A DNA stretch of 64,000 nt from Bisporella sp. PMI_857 (Eukaryota; Ascomycota; Leotiomycetes; Helotiales; Helotiaceae), in contig JAJSPD010000014.1 in assembly GCA_021307315.1 (NCBI GenBank), positions 806,001 to 870,000 on the forward strand, written 5' to 3'. Below, one piece after another: positions 13,223 through 23,801 of this stretch (position 1 is its first letter; each line of letters opens with the position of its first letter). The position numbers and the translations under genes were made by a program. The notes below the pieces were generated by a model. The model was not told the DNA's origin, did no database searches, and saw nothing but the letters and a program-made list of their open reading frames with translations.

Positions 13223-14356
13223 TCATTTCTCGTTTGGGCCTGCAATCAAGACCTTGATTCCCTTGCCCTCCTTGACGCTTTTGAATGCTTCCTCAGCTTC
13301 CTCAAACTTGACGGTGCTAGTAATCAACTTCTTAACATCAACCTTCCCAGAAGCCACCAGCTCGACAGCTAATTTATAATCTCCGCTACCGTATCTAAAG
13401 CTTCCTTTCACTGTGATCTCCTTTGTACATAGCGCCATGATGGGAAAGTTGATATCTGGCTTGCCCATGCCTCCTTGCACATACACTCCCCCTCTACGCA
13501 CTACATGTATACTAGTCTGAATCGAAGGTTCAGCACCAGAGGCGTCAATAACCACATCTGCTCCTTCCCCAAGCTCAAATTCCTTAATCAGGTTTGCAGC
13601 ATTTTCCTCCCCAGAAACTCGAGCCGGGGTCCAGGTATGCGTTGCAGCATATGACTTGGCGAACTCGAGTCTGGAAGGTTGGATGTCGACTGATATGATC
13701 TTTGATGCACCATACGCTTTCGCGACTGCGCAGCACAGGAGACCGACTGGACCAGCTCCCATGACTATCACACTTTGCCCAGGCTTGATCTCAGCTTGTT
13801 TCGTTATATGGACACCCACGGCCAGGGGCTCAATCAGGGCACCCTCCTGCAACGACACATGGTCTGGTAATTTGTAGCAGAAATCCTCCGGATTTGAGTA
13901 GAAACCTGCCAGAGTCCCATCGTATGGAGGTGTGGCAGCGAAATGCATGTCCGGGCACAAGTTGTAATGTCCTGAGAGGCATGCTGAGCAGCGTCTGCAA
14001 GGATATCCGGGCTCGAGGGCAACACGGTCTCCAACTTGTAGCGTCTTAACTGCGGGTCCGACCTCATAGATTGTACCTGCAGATTCATGGCCAAGAACCA
14101 TAGGATTTTCCACAACGAATGGCCCAATTCGGCCTTCTACCCAATAGTGCACATCGCTGCCGCAAATTCCGGTATAATTTATGGCGACGATGACGTCGTG
14201 TGGTGATTCGATTTTTGGCTTGGGCCGCTGCTCGAATTTCACGTCGAATGGTTTTGAAAGAACGAAGGAGAGATTCTGTGTATTCTGTCAGAATTTTTTT
14301 TTCTTGACGAGGAGGGGGAGGATGATAGGTGGTGGGGTGCTAACGCTGTCTCCCAT
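13223..14356 (-). CDS. NAD-dependent xylitol (D-xylulose reductase) / polyol dehydrogenase
   Basis: Zinc-containing medium-chain dehydrogenase of the sorbitol/xylitol dehydrogenase group, 354 residues. It would oxidise xylitol to D-xylulose in the pentose pathway; sorbitol or L-arabinitol are also possible substrates. Catalytic zinc ligands are visible as C42 (GICGSDVHYW), H67 and E68 (GHESAG). The structural zinc lobe is C97-x2-C100-x2-C103-x7-C111. The Rossmann motif is VMGAGPVGLL, followed by SVDIQPSR, whose Asp after strand 2 points to NAD rather than NADP. The first coding exon is only 12 nt (14345-14356, M-G-D-S). The intron is 14276-14344, with donor GTTAGC, a CTGAC-like branch and acceptor CACAG. 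Exon 2 (14275-13223) then begins NLSFVLSKPFDVKFE, the usual family N-terminus. Without the small exon the ORF would have no ATG before K17. Complete, no odd residues. Confidence 0.93.
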
Positions 14357-14886
14357 CCTGCTCTAGAATTCAAGGGTTCTCAATTAAGTATAAAGTTGCC
14401 TGGCGTCCCGAAAATATTGTATGTGACTTCCAGATCGTTTTCCACAAGGTTATCCCAAAACTAGTTGTGAGAGAGGTCATCTTGCCTTTTTGTTTTTTTG
14501 CCATGGGTATACAAAGCTTTCGATAACCCCGCTCATGCCCACTATAGCTTCAAGCTCCAAGACTCTATTTATCCAGAATTATCCGCACCAATCATGTAGC
14601 TTCAAAAGAAAGGGAGAAAAGCACGTGAAGCAAGAATCCAAGAGGGAATATCCAGAAGTGAAACTTGGTCAACTGAAATCACGCATATATATTGTATAGC
14701 CATAAGCTTGTGTGGAATGATTTGAACAAATCAGGATAGACTATATGTCTCTCTCCTTTCCCCATGCGACCCATCAAACTCTAAATAAATCAGCTTAAGC
14801 AAGCCATGTTAACCCAGACCATTCATTGCATTATGCATATATATATATATATAGCCCCGCCAAAAAAACAAACAAGAGAAGCTTTA
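14357..14886. other. Intergenic region with an (AT)n tract
   Basis: About 530 bases upstream of the dehydrogenase and downstream of the GPI-protein gene (both on the minus strand). It contains a short alternating AT run near 14836-14852 and no supported coding sequence. Confidence 0.5.
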
Positions 14887-15569
14887 TCAGTAAGTGAACG
14901 AGAAGAAACCCATCCAAGCCAGCATCATAAGGCCCATAAGTCCAAAAGATGCTCCGATTTGACTTGCATCCCCGCCGGCAGGAGTCGACGGGCTAGGCGT
15001 GGGCGTGATAGAAGCGATCGTCCCAGTAGCTATGAGACATTGTCAGCGGTGAGAGATGCAAGGAACTATTTACTATATGCGGGACGGAAGTTGCAGGCCA
15101 TAACCATACATGTTGAATTGCTAATGGGACCACCAGCTGGAACAGTGCTTGTGGTACTCAAGGATGTTTGAGTCTCAATACTGAAGCCTCCCTCCGATGA
15201 AACAAGAGTCGACGGACGGTCCGAGTGAATGTCAATGCTGGTAATGATTGAGTCGGTGAGGGTAGGAAAGGTAGTTTGCGGTGCAATATCATTGGTAACT
15301 GTGGTAGGCTCGGTTGTGAGGGGAGCAATCAAGTCATTGGTGACTGTTGTAGGAGGAAAAGTGGTTTGAGCAGCGAAGTCAGCCATAATTGATGGTAATT
15401 TCACTCTGGTGGACAGTGTGCCTGAAGATTGTCTTCCTGTAGAGCTTGGATGAAGGGAGGAGGCATGAAAGGTGAAGAGCGCAATGAGGAGAAGATATAT
15501 GAGGTTATAGCAGATCCCATGGATTCGCAATATATGGGTTGCATTTCTTGGGAACTTCCTCTTTGGCAA
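14887..15569 (-). CDS. Probable GPI-anchored Ser/Thr-rich surface protein (start uncertain)
   Basis: Two exons, 15569-15074 and 15029-14887, give about 212 residues. The intron has donor GTAAAT, branch CGCTGAC and acceptor CATAG, and the frame continues as RPAY-TTGTIASITPTPSPS. The C-terminus is a classic GPI signal: a small-residue region (TPAGGDASQIGAS) followed by a hydrophobic tail (FGLMGLMMLAWMGFFSFTY). The middle is Ser/Thr/Pro-rich with repeated TTVTND units, as in cell-wall proteins. Near the N-terminus a hydrophobic core (NLIYLLLIALFTF) would serve as a signal peptide. The frame around it has no ATG, only a TTG at 15569, so the true start is probably in a further 5' exon or another frame. 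Two Cys sit near the intron (STCMVMAC). No family recognised. It is divergent from ROK1, with under 350 bp between. Confidence 0.55.
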
Positions 15570-15914
15570 TGTTTCTGGGGAAACTTGAAACAGCTTGGGT
15601 GGCCAAACAAAGTCTTGATCGCCCCAAGTACCGACAGGATTGGATGTGCGGTAGAGATCACGACCTGGTTACCCCGTTCTGGTAGGTCGTATTGCAACCC
15701 CAGCAGCCAATCGTGAAAATGACGTTGATTGCTTGGCACCTTGCACAACTTTTTAAAATATCCTCGTGGGGAAGTTTGAACCACAATTGTGTTACCCGGG
15801 AGACTAAACCCTCTCAAGTGGACAGAAAGCGGTGAAGCGGCAGAACTCTTCAGAACTCGCCAGCTTTTTTTGCTATGTCGCAGCTTGGTTGCATTTTGAT
15901 CTGTAGCTCCTACC
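15570..15914. other. Divergent promoter region between the GPI protein and ROK1
   Basis: About 345 bases shared by two divergent genes; the undetected start exon of the GPI-anchored protein probably lies here. No TATA-like element is obvious on either strand. The open frame on the minus strand through this region is antisense to the start of ROK1 and is not called. Confidence 0.4.
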
Positions 15915-18071
15915 ATGGATATCCTAAAGCTTCTTTCGAGGTCGACAAAGCCAAATAAGAAGGTGGGCACTACAAATGGGCTAATACAGAGCAAATTGCC
16001 GTCTGCTGGTCAATCCGAGAACCCTCAACTCTACCACGACCCAATTCCAGAACTCAGAGGCAAGAAGAGGAAGCGCGATACGGAACTTGTGAAAGAAGAT
16101 GGTTATCAAGAGCCTAAGGTGGAGGCATTTAATTTCTTCGCATCTCAGACTTCGCAAGCAAAATCCAAACAGAACAGCGCAAAGGCAAGCGCATTGACCC
16201 AGCAGTCGGTCGAGCCCAATTCTGTTCCACCCAAGTTACTGTCAGAAGGCGAATGCAAGCAAATACTTCGGTCACATAGACTGAAAGTCACTCTCCTACC
16301 TTCTGGCAAATTACTGGAGAAGAAGATCAAGAAGTCGAAAAAACAGAAGAAGAACAAGCCAGAGCCCGTGAAAGCCAAGGAGATATATCCCCAGCCTTTG
16401 ATTGGTTTCCATGAATTGAGAGCTATATATGGTATATCGAAGAGGCTAGGAGAGAACTTGGCGACGCAGGGATATAAGCTACCTACGGAGGTACAGATGG
16501 GAAGTCTGCCTCTGCTTCTAGAATCGAAAACAGCTCTCGCGGAATCTGCGAAGGATTTCGAGATTTCCCATGGCAATGTCGATTTACTGACCATTGCCCC
16601 AACTGGAAGTGGAAAGACACTAGCATTTTTAATACCTATCGTAAATTCCATCATACAACGACATAGAACACGCAATGAAAAGAGGGCACATGAACTAGAA
16701 GCTATTGTTGTAGCACCAACAAAAGAACTTGCGAGTCAAATTGTGAATGAAGCAAAGAAGCTTAGTCTAGGGACTGGTATCAAGGCTGTAGGAATGAAGA
16801 AGGGGATGCAGGTTGTTCCAAGAAACAGCGCGGAGGCCGCTGAAGATGAATCAAATGATGAGAGTGCCATCGAAGAGGATGCCGAACATGAAGAGCCAGA
16901 GAAAGCATCACAGCAGCCTTTAGCGAAGGCGGACATACTGGTTACCACCCCAGGTTTATTGCTGAGTGCAGTGTCCAAGCTATCACTGCCAACGGTACGA
17001 ACATTAGTTCTTGACGAAGCAGATGTTCTGCTAGATCCCTTATTTAGAGACCAAACTATTGGCATCTGGGAGTCATGTTCAAATCCCGAGCTACGAGTAA
17101 CTTTATGGTCAGCAACAATGGGGTCCAACATTGAGACATTAGCAGCCTCTACTATCACATCACGGCGAGAGAAACTTGGACTAAGTGGCCCATCTAGCAT
17201 TGTCCGACTTGTGGTGGGATTGAAGGACTCTGCAATCCCCAACATTACCCACCGTCTCACTTATGCTGCTACCGAACCTGGAAAGTTAATTGCCCTACGC
17301 CAGCTCCTTCACCCAACATCTTCCTCTTCAGAAGTAGGCAGGTCCCTTCGCCCTCCATTCCTCGTCTTTACGCAGACCATCCCTCGTGCCGTGGCACTTC
17401 ATTCCGAACTTCTCTACGATATTCCTGCCGAAGCTGGTGGGTCTACCCGTCTTGCAGTCCTACACTCAGACCTATCAGACTCCGCCCGCTCTTCGATAAT
17501 GGCACGATTCCGTAAAGGCGAAATCTGGGTCCTCATCACCACGGATATCCTGTCTCGTGGTGTTGACTTCCGAGGTGTCAATGGTGTGGTAAATTATGAT
17601 GTCCCTAATTCGGGAGCCGCATACATCCACAGAGTGGGCCGAACGGGTCGAGCAGGGCGAAGTGGTGGTGTTGCAGTGACGTTCTATACTCAGGAGGACA
17701 TTCCTTACGTCAAGAACATTGCGAACATCATTGCAGCGAGCGAGAAGCAGGCAGGTCAGCCAGCTAGTGAAGCAAGCATACAGCGATGGCTACTGGATGC
17801 TCTACCTACACCGAGCAAAGAAACCAAGAAGAAGCTAAAAAAATATGGGGTTGAGGCACGTAGAGGTGGCCTTGGCGCTGGCAAGGAGGGCAACAAAGCC
17901 AAGATTAGCAAGGCAAAAATGCAAATCAGCACGAAAAGTGGTTATGAGCGCAAGCTGGAAAATAACAGAAGAGGCGCGATACAAGGAAGCAAACGTCGCA
18001 CAAAGCTCACTGATGCTGAAGAGGATGATCAGGACGGCGAAGAGACTGATTTTGGAGGCTTTGATGATTAG
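15915..18071 (+). CDS. ROK1: ATP-dependent RNA helicase ROK1 (DEAD box)
   Basis: Single-exon DEAD-box helicase of 718 residues. It belongs to the Rok1/DDX52 branch, which acts in the nucleolus in early 18S rRNA processing and release of snR30. Helicase motifs in order are: Q-motif region near GYKLPTEVQMGSLPLLL; motif I APTGSGKT (~228-235); Ia APTKELASQI; Ib TTPG; motif II DEAD (367-370); motif III SAT (399-401); motif IV region FLVFTQT; motif V TTDILSRGVDF; and motif VI HRVGRTGRAGR (from ~572). An acidic insert lies between Ia and Ib (EDESNDESAIEEDAEHEEPE), a position where Rok1 proteins vary. The N-terminus and C-terminus are Lys-rich, as in nucleolar helicases. The ATG at 15915 opens the conserved MDILKLLSRST start. 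Every catalytic residue is in place. Confidence 0.95.
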   Translation: MDILKLLSRSTKPNKKVGTTNGLIQSKLPSAGQSENPQLYHDPIPELRGKKRKRDTELVKEDGYQEPKVEAFNFFASQTSQAKSKQNSAKASALTQQSVEPNSVPPKLLSEGECKQILRSHRLKVTLLPSGKLLEKKIKKSKKQKKNKPEPVKAKEIYPQPLIGFHELRAIYGISKRLGENLATQGYKLPTEVQMGSLPLLLESKTALAESAKDFEISHGNVDLLTIAPTGSGKTLAFLIPIVNSIIQRHRTRNEKRAHELEAIVVAPTKELASQIVNEAKKLSLGTGIKAVGMKKGMQVVPRNSAEAAEDESNDESAIEEDAEHEEPEKASQQPLAKADILVTTPGLLLSAVSKLSLPTVRTLVLDEADVLLDPLFRDQTIGIWESCSNPELRVTLWSATMGSNIETLAASTITSRREKLGLSGPSSIVRLVVGLKDSAIPNITHRLTYAATEPGKLIALRQLLHPTSSSSEVGRSLRPPFLVFTQTIPRAVALHSELLYDIPAEAGGSTRLAVLHSDLSDSARSSIMARFRKGEIWVLITTDILSRGVDFRGVNGVVNYDVPNSGAAYIHRVGRTGRAGRSGGVAVTFYTQEDIPYVKNIANIIAASEKQAGQPASEASIQRWLLDALPTPSKETKKKLKKYGVEARRGGLGAGKEGNKAKISKAKMQISTKSGYERKLENNRRGAIQGSKRRTKLTDAEEDDQDGEETDFGGFDD

Positions 18072-18431
18072 ATACCTAGGGCTTGTACCTCGAAAAAAAA
18101 AAAATCTTTAAAAATGCGAATCTCCAAGCTGGAAGACTCAATACTCTGCTTGACGCTTTTATCCCGTAATCGCTTGTATTGGTGCTCACTAAAATAGTCA
18201 AGAACCATAACCTGGCCGTCCATGCGATACTCTCATGTGCTTGTTTTTGTGTACCTCCCATGATTTCTGCTCATTATTGCGAACCCCCATTATGCTGGCA
18301 ATAATATTGCTCACAAGAGGATTCTCAGCAAAACATGACCCCTGAGTTGTGACCCAAAATAAGCATCAAGCCTCACTGCCAGATGTCAATTCCTCACCAC
18401 TAATCCATCCTCTCGCTGATCCCAAACCCCC
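18072..18431. other. 3' intergenic region between convergent genes
   Basis: 360 bases between ROK1 (+) and the 177-aa protein (-), starting with an A-rich run after the ROK1 stop. Both polyadenylation regions must lie here. No coding sequence. Confidence 0.5.
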
Positions 18432-19087
18432 TCAAGCCTTCTTAACCTTCTCTCCCTCTCTCTTCCCCTCCTCAACTTTAGCACCACCCTCAATATTAGC
18501 CTCAGCCTTCGCAACCTTCGCACCACCTCCATCACCATCCTCCTGCCCACTGAGATACATCTCCTCCGCCAAATCCGCCAAAGTGCCCTTGGTCAACGCC
18601 TCCGCAGCGCCAAAATACGCAGCCGCAAGTTCCTTCTTGCGCTCGAGGTCGGCAGTGGGAAGTTGGCGGATCTTGGCGAACTTGATTTGCGAGTCGATCT
18701 TGGAGCCTGCGTGGTGGCCGGCGATGGACCAGGCTTGGAGGGCCATGTCGAAGGCTTCGGAGGCTTGGTTCTATCTTTTGTTAGGGAGGGATACTTGAAG
18801 AGGGTGGAATGGTGAGAGGAAACGGAGAGGGGGAGGCGTACGGGCTTGTCGTTGTACAGCTCGACGATATCTTGCATCATCTTTCTCGCAACATCCTTTC
18901 CTCCACGATTAACCTGCTCAGTGGTCGTCTTGGAGTCGAGCTTTTCAATGGTGATGTCTGCTCGGAGGTTGACCAGGTCGATCTTTCGCTTGTCAACTAC
19001 ATTACCATCACCTTGATATTGAGTTCAGCTGGGACTTACGAAGGTCTCTTGAGTCATAGGTTCTTCTTGGTCCTTGAATGGTGCCAT
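18432..19087 (-). CDS. Uncharacterised 177-aa soluble protein
   Basis: Three exons, 19087-19040, 18988-18842 and 18770-18432. Intron 1 (51 nt) has donor GTAAGT and acceptor ACAAG; the closer GTAG acceptor would break frame. Intron 2 (71 nt) has GTACGC...GATAG. The joined protein reads MAPFKDQEEPMTQETF, RKIDLVNLRADITIEKLDSK, then NQASEAFDMALQAWSIAGHH. It is helical, with Ala-, Lys- and Glu-rich stretches (TADLERKKELAAAYFGAAEA) and a low-complexity Gly/Lys/Glu C-terminus ending EKVKKA. There is no signal peptide, membrane segment or cysteine cluster. I do not recognise the family. The consistent frame across three exons and the helix-like composition make it a likely real gene. It is convergent with ROK1. 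Confidence 0.65.
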
Positions 19088-19616
19088 CTCGACTGTCTGT
19101 GGTTGATTGCAACGCGCACTTAGGTACAATAAAAGTTTGTGAACAGCTGAGTGGCTATGAGTTCTGGTATTTCAATACGTTGTGCTTGGAATAAACGTTG
19201 TAGATCGATCTCTCTAATATTCTCATGTTTGTAGTGAATAGGCGAGGCTTTAGGAGTTCGATACTGTGCTGCAGCCTTATGAAATAGAACAACGGTGACC
19301 TAGAATCTGTTCTATTCCTTCTTCATGGAAAGTTCTTACATATAAAAGAAGGAACAAAACAAAACTAGAAGCTTATGTTCTGTTCTGCTCTACTGGCCTA
19401 GAAATTCAATTACATTCCTGCAGCAGGTGTAAAATGAGTAAGGGTAAGTCACAAAAGTCAAAATGTTTGGATGGGCTGGGAATAATTTATCGCTTCTATA
19501 GCAAGCCAGTGAATATTGGCTTGCCTTGATGGCCTAAAATTATTTGTGTCCAGCACTTCATGATGACCAACTCTGGGTCTCTACATAAATAAGTACAAGT
19601 ATCCTTACACTCTCTT
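19088..19616. other. Intergenic region, nothing recognised
   Basis: 530 bases holding the promoter of the 177-aa protein and the 3' region of the Zn2Cys6 regulator. No supported gene or repeat. Confidence 0.5.
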
Positions 19617-21554
19617 CTATATACCCAAAAACTGCTTCAAGGCATGCTCAACATTCAGTGAGGCAGCCTGAAGCCTAAAAGTTCTGTGATAAACCCCTTC
19701 CCCTAAACCCCTCTCTTGTGCAAACTCAGGATCAATCCGATAATTCTCTTCGTTGCCACCATAAATGATTTCTTCATTCAGGATTCTCTCCGCAGCCGCT
19801 GCCACTGTTCGTGAGTCCCAGACATTCTCTCGTCTTGGCACTATCGATTTCATGACCTCGTGAATTTGGACCCTCAAATCTCGAACAGGACATAGATGAA
19901 ATATGATAACTAATGGATTAATGATGCCTTCGTCAAAGATAAAGCCTCGAGAAAACCCCGGGGAGTCAATTAATTGTCTTGAAAGTGAAAGCATCGTTTC
20001 AAGACATTGAAAATTGTCTACATCTGCATCAAGCGTTTCATGCTTATTAAAACTTCGCTCTAACACTTCCCAGGACAAGGCTTGTATTCGCAGGATCGAG
20101 GCGGAGACAAAGTTTGCCGACCCTGCTGCGGTCATAGAGTACTCAAAAAGAGGCGTAAAGGCTTGAGCCCATTGCTTGAATGGCGTCGTAGGAAGCCCAG
20201 AATATCCAGGAACATTTGCCAAGTACCAGCCCCGAAGCCGCCCAAATAGATGCCCATAGGTAGGGAAGTTGAACCCACGATACTTATAGCACCGCCACTC
20301 GATGTCTTCTAGATATATTCGAGCTTCTGAGATGCTCGCAAAGCCGCTCGGGATCCCAGATTCTGCGTCGGTTGCTGATAGTGAAGAGGCGCCATGACTT
20401 GACAGTGGAATAAGTGACTGCTCTGTTTGACCGCTTTTTAGCACCAGAGCGGGGCCATCCAGCCGGAGGAACGCTGAAAGGATATCCTCTTCAAATGGTA
20501 GGGACGAGTGAGGCCTGTTCGGGTTTGTTCTTGAGCCTCGATATGTCCTCTGCATTGTTGAAACTTTTTTGAGAATTAGGTCTATGGCACTATGGATTGG
20601 TGTCACAGATCCTGTCATCAGAAACTCAAGTTAGCATCATGTTACAAATAGTCCTGCAATATGACTAACATTTCACAAATTTCTAGTACTGAAAAATGTA
20701 TCACCGTATTAACTGTGAACAGCGATGTTGATGGAATCTCACTTACGAGGTGTGTCGCCATGCAAACTCTCGAAAACGAAAATTAGTAAAGCAGCAATCA
20801 AAGCGACTCTGGTCGTATCTTGGCCACTTCGAACAGTTTCTCTAATTTCCTTTAGCGCTTTACCGTACTGCATAAGGGCGTACTGCAAGTGCCCATTTTG
20901 ATCGTTTTGTAAGACCCCAACATGCAAGTTCGGGTAGAGCAGTGCGCTTTGGGTAGTACTCTGCACTCCGGCTAAGCTCAGAGCACCAATCGCGCTTGCG
21001 AGTTCTCTGATAGATCCATTGTCGCAAGCCTGAATCACTAAACTATCCCAGAGCGAAGGGTCAAAGCCCCCTGATAGTTCTTTTGCTGTTTGGTCGCGAA
21101 AAATAAGAAAGTAATTGTACTCTAGATCATCGGTGAAGGTAAAGCTCGGCAGAATTGGTGATGGAATGCGTTGCGGTGTTTTACTTATAAGAGTTCTGGT
21201 TCTTGATGATGGCCTCGAAGGTGGTGGAGTGTTGTCTTCGTCGGCAGGATAGCCTTCGCACTTTCTTCCAAAATTGCAGCATTTGAGACATTCAGGTTTG
21301 GTCTCGTCACATTTGACATGCCTTTTCTGTGTGACCGTTAAGTCAGCTCAGTGAATTCACAACAAAACAAAGACATCAATTCAAATTATGAAACGGGTTA
21401 TGCAGAGACAAATCACAAGTCCAGCCTTCACTACAGAAATTTGCTTGCCGAAAGGAAGATCACATACTTTGCATGTTAGACAGCCTGTTTTGACTTTGGG
21501 TCTGCTGGCTCGCGGGATCTTCCCCTTCGAATACAACTCTGATGAAGAAGACAT
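19617..21554 (-). CDS. Zn2Cys6 transcription factor with fungal-specific regulatory domain
   Basis: Three exons, 21554-21468, 21326-20747 and 20611-19617, encode 553 residues. The N-terminal binuclear zinc cluster is complete: C25-x2-C28-x6-C35-x6-C42-x2-C45-x6-C52, preceded by a basic KPKVKTG linker. It is split by intron 1 right after CLTCK (GTATGT...CACACAG). The rest is the long helical regulatory region common to these factors (FDPSLWDSLVIQACDNGSIR, ALIAALLIFVFESLHGDTP, IHLCPVRDLRVQIHEVMKS). It would be a nuclear DNA-binding regulator, probably recognising CGG-type half sites. Its target genes cannot be read from sequence. Intron 2 (135 nt) has donor GTAAGT, branch GCTAAC and acceptor GACAG. 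The upstream ATG at 21554 is used because the longer frame begins at TTG. A broken gene of the same class lies 2.2 kb away in divergent orientation. Confidence 0.9.
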
Positions 21555-23801
21555 TGTCTTGATCAGCAAGTTTACGATGTAGGAAAGCGTAGTATACCAA
21601 AGAAAAATGCAAAAGAAGGAGAAATATGAAGGAGGAAGAAAGGTGGAGGAAGATGGAACCTAGCCAGAGGAACGGCATTTTAGGATTATTGGCCATATAT
21701 GCCACTTTAGGAACGTCCATCTGAAGCGCTAAAATATACAATTGAGCTCTATGTAGTGTTTACGAGGTTCAGAGTTGTCGCTACGTTGAGCCTCGCTGAA
21801 GGCTTGACGTTGTTTGATGAGGCTTGATTTCGTGGAACGATCTAGCCTCGTAAGTTTTACCCAATTACCAACCGGCAAAGTTCAGAGGAGGGCTTTATGT
21901 ATCGGTTGCCATTTCCATACTTAAACTTCGCGCCTTCAGAGATCTGGGAACTTTGAAATTGCTGATGTAAGACATATGACATGTTCGGTTTGCGTGAAGT
22001 CCGAACCTGCCGGATGGATGCTCATGCCATGGATATCTGCCTCCATATCCTCGAAGGCCAAGGCGCATGGCCTGAGGTTTCGTAAACCAACGACTGAGGG
22101 ATCCCGTTGGCCCCTTAGGCTTTTGCAGGATGTATTTTCTATAGGACATCTTTGGCTTTGCATACCTTGGCAGTGGGGTTGCGTGTGTCAAGGCAAATCG
22201 GCAGGGATGTCATAGGGCTGTACATCTCCAATTATGCAAGCAGTCACACCAAAATTCAGCCCTACTAGATAGAATAGAGGCTTCTGCCGCAATTCCTCCT
22301 CTTTCTTCCATGCAGTGAGATCCGCCGCAAAACCCTTCATCATTCAATACATTCAATAGGACAAAACCCTGTGTAACCACTTAACTTTTTACCTCAAAAT
22401 AATCTAATACAGACTCCTTTTCCCGGTTAGACCTTCTGATCCTGCTTTATAAGTGGTACTTCTTCAGAATGGACGGCCAAGGCCACGCGCAATATATCGA
22501 GACCTGGTTTTGGAAATATCCTTGTTGCCATGTTACCACAAACGCCTGCCTGCACCATCAGGCTGGCGCCTAGGAATTGATCGGAGCCATGATAGCCGAT
22601 AATTGTACGAATATTCTTTGATTTAAGGAAGGTTCTCTCAAGATTTCCACAAACTTGCAGCTCCCTATATGCTCTGCAAGGAAACTTTGATCGAGAGCAG
22701 TCAAGAATAGCCCTACACAGCTAGGATATTAAAGTTTGTATCCATACAGCATATCTCTAAATCAAGAAAATCCCTCCATGAACCTCAAATGACATACCTG
22801 CGATTCAAGGGTCGTAGACTCTTTACGTATCCACCCCCAAGTTAAAGATCATAATATATCGACACTTGCACAAGATTGCGAGCCATAACAGGCACCGGAA
22901 TATCATGCTTGTGATTCAAAGTTGAAGCAACTGAAGCACAAATATAATAGAAATACATCCCCAACAGAATAGTTTTTAACGTCTCAATTCCAAACCAATG
23001 ATCATGAAGCATCAGAGCCAGTAGTGCAGGCAACAATGATCAGTAGTAGAATTGCGTATGTCCCGCTTGTGTGCACATAGAAAGACAAACCAAATATAAA
23101 CATGCGCACAAAATCAGCAAGATTACCCATCTACCTACAAGGATTCTTCTGATCATGGGTTCTCTGTAAGGCGCCATTAGAAGACATTGACATGAAACAC
23201 ATCCATAAAATGCCTCACAAGGAGCTGAAGGGGATGCGCGATTCACATTGCTTTTCGTGGCATTTGCATGGCGGAGTCAGAGCCTTAACTCCTGAGCTCA
23301 AGGAAGGCGGCTAAGGGGCTCAGGTGGATCTAGCCTCTGACCAACCAGCAAGGACACCACACTGCCACTTCAAAGTGCACGTGCTCAGAGCATGCTCATC
23401 CCTGGGCTGCCTACAGTGCGGCAGTAAGGTTACACTTAAGGTTAAATTAAGCGCCGGTTATACCCTTACTTGAACTACGGGGCAAAACAAAACCTCAAAA
23501 GTAACTAGGCACTCTATGTCAGTCTGCTCCAATCCCCCCCCCCCCCCCCCAAAAAAAACCTCTTAGGGAAAACAATTCTGTACTTTAACGGTTCTATTGC
23601 CAGAAAAGTGAAATTCGTTCAAGAACCATTGAGAAAGCCTAAATATAAAACGTGGTCCCTGCAAGTTGTGCCTACTTTCGCACTGTGCCCTAAGCGATCG
23701 AGCCCTAACCAAAATCCTTTTTATTTTAACCTCCATCCAAAGTCCCCGATACCCGATACCACCAAGCTGTTCGGACGAGATGCATATGGGAGGAGATTAA
23801 C
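21555..23801. other. 2.2-kb intergenic region with poly-C/poly-A run
   Basis: Between two divergent Zn2Cys6 sequences. It contains a run of 17 C followed by 8 A at 23534-23558. A hydrophobic frame on the minus strand spans 22842-23246 but is cut by an in-frame stop at about 23037-23039; it may be a relic of a membrane protein and is not called as a gene. Nothing else recognised. Confidence 0.45.
23534..23558. repeat. Homopolymer run C17 followed by A8
   Basis: Read directly: seventeen consecutive C (23534-23550) followed by eight A. A similar run occurs at 46655. Runs this long are prone to slippage and to sequencing or assembly length error. Confidence 0.85.

Noticed and set aside
15401..15994. 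197-codon minus-strand frame over the ROK1 start
   Set aside because: Antisense shadow of the first ROK1 codons joined to promoter sequence.
22842..23246. Hydrophobic frame on the minus strand, two pieces in one frame split by a stop
   Set aside because: Could be a relic of a membrane protein, but no family features or splice sites support it.
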